Notes under the pieces: model-generated
Told to the model about the DNA's origin: nothing
The model's input: only the letters and a program-made list of their open reading frames with translations
Database searches by the model: none
Made by a program: the position numbers and the translations under genes
Part shown: piece after piece, positions 56,669 through 64,000 of the stretch
Position numbering within the stretch: the first letter of the stretch is position 1
How the letters are laid out: the number at the start of each line of letters is the position of its first letter
NCBI RefSeq assembly: GCF_949987515.2
Contig: NC_082684.1
Span: 154,556,044 to 154,620,043, forward strand
Direction: 5' to 3'
Source of the DNA: Delphinus delphis
Lineage: Eukaryota; Chordata; Mammalia; Artiodactyla; Delphinidae
Length of the DNA: 64,000 nt

Positions 56669-58764
56669 ATTCTCTAGCATAGCTGTTGAGTACAGGATTT
56701 TCCACCGTGCTTGACTCAGGGGCTACACCAAGGAGGAAACGCATCCAAGTCTCTGCTCCCATGTAGCTTCATCTAGTGGAAGAGACAGACATGCCTTCCC
56801 ACTGCCTGACTTTGAAGAAAGACTCTGCTGCTGAGAAAACAATCAGACAAATAGACAGGGTAAAGGTGATCTGTGCTACTCAGCTTAAGTTTGGTTGAAC
56901 ATTTTCATTTGAAAACATAGGTTTTAGCATTGTATCGAAGGATGGTGGGCATGCAACCAAACAGTGACTGAGACATTTGTTCACAGAAACACACCAGTGG
57001 GAAAATAGCATTCAAGAATATTTGGTAATTATGTCTTGGTTCCCGTGAATGAATTATAGCTCAGCACTGAAGGAAAAAATATCTTTTGAGAAAGTATATT
57101 TTGAGAAAACAGTTTTTGCCCTCAAGGTAATAAGCAACACGCTTCTGAAGAATGATTATCCAACTTCCTTTCACAGAGGAGTGTTTCTGGAGAATCTGGA
57201 GAAATGATGGTAAGTTTACTTTGATTTTGTTAAAAATTGATGTCTGAATGACTTTTCTGTTACCTATTATCGAGAAATCAATACGGGTGCCTCCTTTGTC
57301 TTCATCACTGAGAATGTTTACCTGACTTTCGAAATACCCCCTTGCCCAGTTCTGTTTGGAAGTGTGTCTAAAATTCAGCATGAAAGGGTGCAGTTTGTAT
57401 GCAGCCGGGAGAGCTGTCCCCAGGAGTGAAAATGTCCCTTCTCTTTACTTTCGCAAGTTTTGACAACATTGTAGGTGTTTTTGGAATAAAAACTGTGTAT
57501 TTATTCCAACAGAATAGTTTTGATTTAAAATAGGACACCTAACAGCTTTGGAGGGTAAAGCCGTGAGTATGGAAAAAGCACTCTTATACATGAAATGGCC
57601 CGATTCCCTGAGATGTTCGGAGTGGAGCTTCCTGTGGCAAGAAAACATCAAGAGGAAGGGGTTCCCTGGGCTTCCTGCTCTGAACTGACAGCAACTGTGA
57701 GAAGCTCTGGGTTAGGGGGGAAGAAGGACAAACAACGTAGCCTGGGTTTTATCTCAGCTTGAGGTGGGCTGGATGTTAATGTGTTGAAAGGTTTAATCTT
57801 GGATGACAAAGTTGAGGCATATGACACCTAGTATTGAAATAAGCAAAACCTTTCGGAGAAAAAAGCAAAACCTAGTCGGTCACATCACTGCCATAATCCT
57901 GACTGTTTAGAGTCACCTCCTAAAAGATGTGCGTTTGCAGTACTTTGTCTTTGAGCATACGGATACTAGAACTGCCTTAAATCAGTAGAGAAGGATTGGG
58001 ATTAGGGGTCCCGAGTACTGGACCAGTAACTGCATCAAAACGCCCTCTGCAAGATATTCTGTTCTTTGCTCACATCCATCAGCATTCTCATATTTTGTTT
58101 TAATTTGGGAAAGGACAAGAGGACTGCAAGAAGGTGAAATTACAATAGATCAGGTTGAAGAAGGTAGGTGGCAGTGTGGGGCTCTGGGGACCACATGTGT
58201 CTTCCACCCCACCGTACCGCTGGAAGTGCCCAGGTCCCCTTCCAACGCTGCAGTCCTGCATCCTTCCTTCCCTCTGGCCCTGCATTCGAAGTTATTTCCT
58301 GCACTTTCGTAATCCAAACTTGCTTCCCCACAACCATTTTCTCCTCGTAGTCTAACCTTTAATCATTTTTAATAGACTCATAGCGCTTGAAAGGCATCTC
58401 AAGATATCTCAGGCCTTTTGTTATTAAATTTTATTTATTTTAATTTCATATTTCCTCTGACTTTTTTATTTTTATTGATATTTAATTTATGACTTTGCTT
58501 TTTTTAATCTTTGATCTGTTTGGTTCTGAAAAGGGCACGTTAAAGTTTACTAATGACAAAAAAAAAAAAAAAAGAAGCTATCTCAGGCTTCTGCCTGAGG
58601 AGTATTCCAAGAAGTTAGGAGAATGCTTAGTAATACCTGAGTTATATGCTTACCGATGCCTTAGAATTGTTTGTAATCAAATGGACCAATGTTAGCGTTG
58701 AATACGTAGTGAAGTTCTGTGTCATTTTTCTCTGAGTACAGTTGTATTTTCTTGCCAATTACAG
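56669..58764. other. ITIH2 introns 2 and 3: nothing else seen
   Basis: Around the 33-nt exon 3 the sequence is unique in appearance. An A-tract is at 58558-58574. Confidence 0.6.
57177..57209 (+). CDS. ITIH2: ITIH2 coding exon 3 (33-nt microexon)
   Basis: Eleven codons, RSVSGESGEMM, between acceptor TTTCACAG (AG at 57175-57176) and donor GTAAGT (from 57210). Human ITIH2 has RSLPGESEEMM at this place as I recall it, directly before EEVDQVTLYSY. Phase 0 at both ends. It is too short to be seen as an open frame and was found from the expected junction residues plus splice signals. It completes the Arg-rich RRYQRS junction after exon 2. Confidence 0.92.
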
Positions 58765-58934
58765 GAAGATGTTGATCAAGTGACTCTTTATAGCTATAAA
58801 GTCCGGTCTACTGTCACTTCCCGAATGGCCAACACTGTCATCCAGGCCAAAGTGGTGAACCACTCCCCACAGCCTCAGGATGTCGTGTTCGATGTGCAGA
58901 TTCCCAAAGGAGCCTTCATCTCCAACTTCTCCAT
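58765..58934 (+). CDS. ITIH2: ITIH2 coding exon 4 (start of VIT domain)
   Basis: Fifty-six codons plus two bases. Reads EDVDQVTLYSYKVRSTVTSR, continues through a region ending VVFDVQIPKGAFISNFSM. This is the first half of the VIT domain, with the conserved VQIPKGAFISNFSM motif; NFS is a sequon known as an N-glycosylation site in human ITIH2. Acceptor AATTACAG (AG at 58763-58764), donor GTGAGT from 58935. The last Met codon is split AT|G, exactly as in ITIH5 exon 3. Highly similar to human, with a few conservative changes. Confidence 0.97.
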
Positions 58935-59030
58935 GTGAGTAACTCCTGTGCAGAACCAGAAACTGGATGTGCTCTGCTCAAAGAATCGAACCCCGTCACA
59001 GTTAGGATGGACCTTAATGGCCACCTAGTC

Positions 59031-59333
59031 CAGTGGTTCTCGCTTTCAGAGCTGTGGACCCCCTGGACATCAAGAGTCATCTTGGGGTGGGTCCCAGTGT
59101 TTTGCTTCTGTTCAGAGTAACAGAATTTGTGAAGCATTTACTTTTCTTTTCTGATAAATTAAAGCATCCTTAAGCCTATCTCTGTGGTAACAACCTCCCA
59201 CTTACTTGGGGAGAGAAAAATATATGGAGTTGCCCTGGGTTACAGGAAACCGTATATGAGTGTGTAGGAGGTTGCAGGTCAGCATCATCTATCACATGTT
59301 TCTTTACGGGGAAAAAGAAGTGGAGAACCGCGG
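59031..59333. mobile_element. Possible hAT remnant (ITIH2 intron 4)
   Basis: Starts CAGTGGTTCTCGCTTTC and ends near GTGGAGAACCGCGG, imperfect inverted ends of the CAGTGGTTCTC...GAGAACCACTG type found in several hAT-Charlie families. No target duplication seen. Confidence 0.45.
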
Positions 59334-61218
59334 ATTAAATCCAGTCACGTGTCCAGTGCTTGAATTCCTCTGTGTAGCCGCTGACTAGTGAGCATTACCC
59401 AGGCTTGGCTTGAATATCTCCTTGATGATAAACTCACTACTTTCCAAGGCAATTCACTCAGTGGTTGGCAGCGCTTAGAATTATTTCTGCCACTTAATGG
59501 AAATCCGTTCCATTTCCTACTCAATGACTCTAGTTCTATTCACAAAAGAACTTTTAAAAAATTCCCTACAAAATGCATACTGAAGTGTTCAAGGATGAGA
59601 TGGTCAGCTATCTGAGATTGGCTTCAGAATAAATGAGGTGGAAGGAGGGGGTATAGACAATGGAGGTTGGCTGAGTATTGATAATGGTGTAACTCAGTGA
59701 TGGTTTCATGGAGGTGTCTTACATTATTCTATTTTTTTGTATACTTAAAGATTTCCATAATAAAAAAATTTTAAACCACCCAAATGTCTTTCAAATAGTG
59801 AAGGCCAGTTATATTGTTCCCACCCTGAGGCTTCATTCATCAAGGGTAAACTTTCCCTGTTCTGCCAATAGAGGAATAAATAAAATAAAAGGTTCAAATA
59901 CCAAGCACTTTGGCTTCTAAAAATGGCAGAGCCATTTTAATTATATTTTCTAAACAAAACAAAGGTGAGGGGAACAAAAGGCAATTTGTAACTTGGAATT
60001 GGACTTATTGGAATTGGAATTCATGGATTTTGAATCCTTCAAATTGTCTGAGAAATTTATTAACAAAAAAAATTATTTTAGTCAGCCTTTTCTAAAAAGC
60101 AAATGTAGAAGGAAAAGATTTTATGTAGTGGTATTATATGACACTGTCTAAAAAATTATATTAAAGCTAGTTTAATAAATTCTTATTTTTAAACTATATG
60201 ACTAGATATTCCAGGTATCTCATCTTTCTGTTTTCCTTCATTCTTTCCCTTTGTCCCCATCTCATTCCTTAGAAGATTTGAGGTGATGAAAGACAGAATT
60301 GTGAAATATGTTTATTTTGATCTCTCTGTACTCCTGGCTGAATGTATAAATCAGAGAAGATAGCTCCTTACATCACCACAATTTAATATGAACCGCACAG
60401 ACCTCCATCTCCAGTCAAAAAACTTCTCCTGCCTATTTATCAAGGTTCCAAATATTCCACCATTAGAGATTATTTCCTTTGGTCATAAAGACTTTTTGGT
60501 CTTCGAACCTTAGCATGATTTGATGGAAATAGTGCCGACCTGGGCACTCGGGGTCCAGTTCTAGCTCTGCCTCTGAGCGAGTGTGTGACCTCAAGCAAGT
60601 CGCTTGTCTCCTTGGCTCTTATTTCTCTCACCTACAGAGGTGAACCAAGCGTGCTTGACAAGCATGCTGTTAGCATTTGGGACAGGAAACTCCACCTCAC
60701 GTTGCAGAATGTCTAGCACTCTTGGGGTCGTCCCATAATGCCAGCAGCCCTTCTCAGTCATCAGAACAGCCAAAAATTTCTCCATGCACTTTAAATACCT
60801 CCTTGGGGAGAGATGCTGCCCACTTGAAGCCCAGATGTTCCATTTTGCTTTTAAAATTCTGTCATTCGACTGCTCCAGCTAACCATTATTGGGACGGATT
60901 AGGTGACGGCCAGCTAAGAGACAGAGGTGACATGAGCACACAGAGGTCCCCGAGGGAGATGTTGGAGAGATAAACACAAACTGTGCAAAGAGATTGACAG
61001 GCACCTTTCTTCATCTTTCCTTGCTCTTTTCCACCCTCACAGGAGAGTGTAATGCCCCCAGGCCACCCCAGATCCTTAACACACAGGAGAATGATCTTAT
61101 AAACTGAAAGTCAGCCAGATAACTAGTGACTTATCAGTCACCAATCCTAGGCACATTTGTCATTCCAAAGGGAGGCACAAGAGAACAACCCTTAATCTGA
61201 AGGGTAAAACTGGAAAAT
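59334..61218. other. ITIH2 intron 4: mostly unique
   Basis: Apart from the MIR at 60515-60660 no gene or named repeat. AT-rich at 59740-60220. Confidence 0.6.
60515..60660 (+). mobile_element. MIR (ITIH2 intron 4)
   Basis: GTTCTAGCTCTGCCTCTGAG, GTGACCTCAAGCAAGTCGCT, CTCACCTACAGAGG: plus-strand MIR core. Confidence 0.8.
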
Positions 61219-61234
61219 GAAGAAACATTTTAAA

Positions 61235-61808
61235 AATTTTTTATATTGGAGTATAGTTGATTTACAATGTTGTGTTAATTTCAGGTGTACTGCTAAGTGA
61301 TTCAGTTGCAATATACATGCATCTATTCTTTTTCAAATTCTTTTCCCATTTAGGTTATTACAGAATATTGAGTAGAGTTCCCTGTGCTATACAGTAGGTA
61401 CTTGTTGGTTATCTATTTCTACGCACTAGTGTGTATGTGATAATCCCAGTCTCCTAATTTACCTCTCCCCCTTCCACGTTTCCCCTTTGGTAACCATCGG
61501 TTTGTTCTTTAAGTTGGTGAGTTTCTTTCTGTTTTGTAAATATGTTCATTTGTATCATTTTCTTTAGATTCCACATATGAGCGATATCATATGATATTTG
61601 TCTTTCTCTGTCCAACTTACTTCACTTAGTATGATCATCTCTAGGTCCACCCATGTTGCTGCAAATGGCATTATTTTATTCTTTTTTATGCTGAGTAGTA
61701 TTCCATTGTATATATGTACAGCATCTTGTTGATCCATTCCTCTGTCGATGGACACTTAGGTTGCTTCCGTGTCTTGGCTGTTGTAAATAGTGCTGCTATG
61801 AACGTTAG
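61235..61808 (-). mobile_element. L1 3' end with 16-bp target duplication (ITIH2 intron 4)
   Basis: TTGGAGTATAGTTGATTTAC ... GATTCCACATATGAGCGATA ... GTAGTATTCCATTGTATATA ... AATAGTGCTGCTATGAACGT. Flanked by GAAGAAACATTTTAAA at 61219-61234 and 61809-61824. About 250 bases upstream of ITIH2 exon 5. Confidence 0.95.
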
Positions 61809-62058
61809 GAAGAAACATTTTAAACACTACAATATGCAAGAGGAAGCTTTTAGGACGGGAGCCCACCTCACCTCTCTTAATCACACTAACAGATAAAGGG
61901 ACTCCTGTGAAATATGCAACGTCTCTGTGTTTCCTGCAGGTTCAAAATGATAATTAAATAATTCATTAAGTCCACCTGGTTGCGTTGTTGGCTTGTTGTT
62001 TGTTTGTTGCGCTAAGACTACTATTTGGACCAACTGTAGGCCCTCTGTCATTTTTTAG

Positions 62059-62163
62059 GACTGTGGATGGCACGACATTTACTAGTTATGTTAAGGAGAA
62101 GACGGTGGGCCGAGCCCTCTACTCGCAGGCCAGAGCAAAAGGCAAAATGGCTGGATTGGTGAG
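62059..62163 (+). CDS. ITIH2: ITIH2 coding exon 5 (VIT domain)
   Basis: One base finishing Met, 34 codons, and two bases of an Arg codon (105 nt). Reads TVDGTTFTSYVKEKTVGRAL then YSQARAKGKMAGLV. KEKTVGRALY.QARAKGK is a signature of heavy chain 2. Acceptor is TTTTTTAG (AG at 62057-62058) after a T-rich tract; donor is GTAAGG from 62164, followed by a run of G. The ORF seen at 61985-62167 covers this exon in the same frame but starts inside the intron. The following exon, beginning with Ser-Ser, is outside the window. Confidence 0.96.
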
Positions 62164-62424
62164 GTAAGGGGGGGGGTCCTCATCCACTGCTGCCCCCACT
62201 CAACCCCAAAACCAGCCTCCGAGAAGGCACAGAACCTCATCCTCAGGTGGCAGAGTTAGGTGTCTCCGTTCCTGTTTCCCTAAGGCCTCCTGCAACACAT
62301 GAGTTTTGGATGATCTCACACGTGTTAGCCTTACATAGCTTGCCTTGCATGTAGATGGCTGTCCTGTCACTAAACACTGATTCCCAGCAGAGTACAGAGA
62401 GGAACTACAGAAATATTGGTGATC

Positions 62425-62636
62425 GGGGCTTCCCTGGTGGCGCAGTGGTTGGGAGTCCGCCTGCCGATGCAGGGGACGCGGGTTCGTGCCCCGGTCTGGG
62501 AGGATCCCACATGCTGCGGAGCGGCTGGGCCCGTGAGCCATGGCCACTGAGCCTGCGCGTCCGGAGCCTGTGCTCCGCAACGGGAGAGGCCACAACAGTG
62601 AGAAGCCCGCCTACTGCAAAAAAAAGAAAGAAAGAA
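62425..62636 (+). mobile_element. Short cetacean SINE with 14-bp target duplication
   Basis: GGGGCTTCCCTGGTGGCGCA ... GCCTACTGC and an (A)n(GAAA)n tail. Flanked by perfect AAATATTGGTGATC at 62411-62424 and 62637-62650. ITIH2 intron 5, sense to the gene. Confidence 0.95.
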
Positions 62637-62650
62637 AAATATTGGTGATC

Positions 62651-64000
62651 TTGTTACAGCACCACATAACACAGAAAGAAAGGTTTGGAATTTGTCTTAA
62701 TGATCTTCTGTTTTTATGGGGTGGCACCTTTTTCGGCACAGTTACTTAGTTTAGATTCTGTTTATTTTTTTCCCCTTACGGTCTTAAATAAGACACTGGA
62801 AATGCCACGCCACCCTCAGAGAGGCAGCCTCTCCCACCAGAAATGTCAGAGGAATGTTCACTGATCCCCACACTGCGTATCTAAGCCGCCCTCAGATCCT
62901 GCCATCTTCTTTTCTTCATCTCCTTCTCCTCCTCCAGACGCCCAAATTTCCCCTTAGCTGAAGTTCTTTTCATTTCATTCATGTGTTCATTCATTCAAAA
63001 AAATGCACTGAACGTTAACACTACCCAGCTCTGTCAAAGGTGACAGCAACACTGCAACAAACACCGTCAGGCCAGTGGAGGAGATGGCCACAGAACGGAC
63101 AGTGTATAGGTGACTATAACATATAGATGACCATAACATATATAGCATATAGGTGACTATAATATATATATCATATAGGTGACTGTAATATGTATAATAT
63201 TTATATATAATATATATGTATATATAATACATATATAATACATATAATACATATAACATACAGGTGACTATAATATATATAACCTATGGGTGACTATAAT
63301 ATATATAACAGATGGCTGTAATATATATAACAGATAGGTGACTGTAATATATATAATATATAGGTGACTATAACATATATACTATATAGGTGCCTACAGT
63401 ATATATATTATATAGGTAAGTGTAATATATATAATATATAATGGGGTAATATATAATGGTATAATGTGCTAATGTAGAGATGGTACAAAACCCTATGGGA
63501 GTTCCAAGTACCAAGTGAACAGTTCTGTCCAGGGGTCCAGATCATCACAGAAGACTCGATGTTTGAGCTGAGCCCAAAGAGATTAATAGAATTCAACCAG
63601 GAGAAAGGACAGGAGAAATTCCAAGCCAGGGAACATCTCCAGCATGCCTCCAGGTTAATAAGTGCTTTAAGTATCATTCTGCCGTCTTTACCCATCACTT
63701 TGACCACATCATCCATCCATTTATTATTTCTTCATTCCACAAATATTTATTTGCAGCAGAAACTTCTCCAGGTACTGCGGATACAGCAGAGAACACGGAG
63801 CTCGCATTGTAGCCTGCCCTCCCCCACCCAGATACATCAGATCTCTCACCCCGCTCTCTACTTCTAAGCTCTGTACCCGGCTGTGCTCATCTTTTTCTTC
63901 AGCTGCCCTGTATCCCAAGCTCACTTCTTCATGGTACTTCCCTGATCCCAAACAATCCGATTATGCATGGTCTCACCTTGCTTATTTAGCTGTTTAATTT
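62651..64000. other. ITIH2 intron 5 to window end
   Basis: Holds the AT-rich minisatellite (63105-63440) and L2/MIR-like pieces near 62975-63100 and 63540-63800. The next ITIH2 exon was searched for by its expected residues and not found. Confidence 0.55.
63105..63440. repeat. AT-rich minisatellite of ATAGGTGACTATAATATATA units
   Basis: Irregular tandem array in ITIH2 intron 5. The motif TAGGTGACTATAA or TAGGTGACTGTAA recurs about every 25-40 bases, separated by TA-rich spacers of variable length. A (TA)-rich core lies at 63185-63250. Unit length varies, as expected of an unstable AT-rich array. Confidence 0.85.

Larger units (their letters stand above)
51398..64000 (+). other. ITIH2: ITIH2 gene, 5' part (five coding exons and introns)
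   Basis: Span of the ITIH2 model from its start codon to the right edge; the gene continues outside. Five exons (84, 75, 33, 170 and 105 nt) join in frame to give 155 codons plus two bases, about one sixth of a protein of about 946 residues in human. ITIH2 is the heavy chain 2 precursor made in liver, which is coupled through chondroitin sulphate to bikunin and transferred to hyaluronan. The next exon (expected to begin with the last base of Arg and then Ser-Ser) was not found between 62164 and 64000. Introns carry L1, SINE and Tigger copies. No CpG island is seen at the 5' end, in contrast to ITIH5. Confidence 0.94.

Noticed and set aside
63408..63951. Open frames near the right end as the next ITIH2 exon
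   Set aside because: None contains the expected Ser-Ser-Ala-Leu-Asp-Met-Glu start or the conserved LGSYEH-type motif.

Overview
This is a vertebrate nuclear window, not a bacterial or viral one. Genes are split into short exons with GT-AG introns, and most of the DNA is interspersed repeats. The repeats point to a cetacean. The window is full of tRNA-derived SINEs of the CHR type (starting ...CTTCCCTGGTGG.GCAGTGGTTAAG), in a long CHR-2-like form and in a ~210 bp form ending in a GCGTACCGC-polyA tail that I associate with whales and dolphins. It also carries L1 3' ends of cetartiodactyl type. I cannot name the species.

Two genes of the inter-alpha-trypsin inhibitor heavy-chain family lie head to head, in the same order as human chromosome 10p14. 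ITIH5 is on the minus strand. Its first five coding exons are at 29172-29083, 20014-19970, 9530-9367, 8433-8332 and 6504-6254. They join in frame through 217 codons plus one base, covering the signal peptide and most of the VIT domain. The rest of the gene lies beyond position 1. ITIH2 is on the plus strand. Its first five coding exons are at 51398-51481, 54182-54256, 57177-57209, 58765-58934 and 62059-62163. They join in frame through 155 codons plus two bases and the gene runs off the right edge. All ten exons have usable splice sites.

Layout: 1-29,172 is ITIH5 exons and introns; about 28,970-29,620 is a CpG island with many GC boxes over ITIH5 exon 1; 29,173-51,397 is a ~22 kb intergenic interval made of L1, SINE, MIR, L2 and MaLR LTR copies, with one perfect CTCF-type consensus at 38,857; 51,398-64,000 is ITIH2. 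ITIH2 has no CpG island, which fits a tissue-restricted (liver) gene, whereas ITIH5 has a CpG-rich promoter of the broadly expressed kind.

Both products are secreted. ITIH2 is a heavy chain that is linked to bikunin and transferred to hyaluronan; ITIH5 is a related extracellular hyaluronan-associated protein. The paralogues share intron positions and phases in the VIT-coding part.

I found no new biological system. The most unusual points are a 61-bp, five-copy minisatellite in ITIH5 intron 5, nested retrotransposons with readable target-site duplications, an intergenic CTCF consensus, and L1 sequence lying next to the acceptor of an ITIH5 exon. Repeat family names come from memory of consensus sequences, without a database search.
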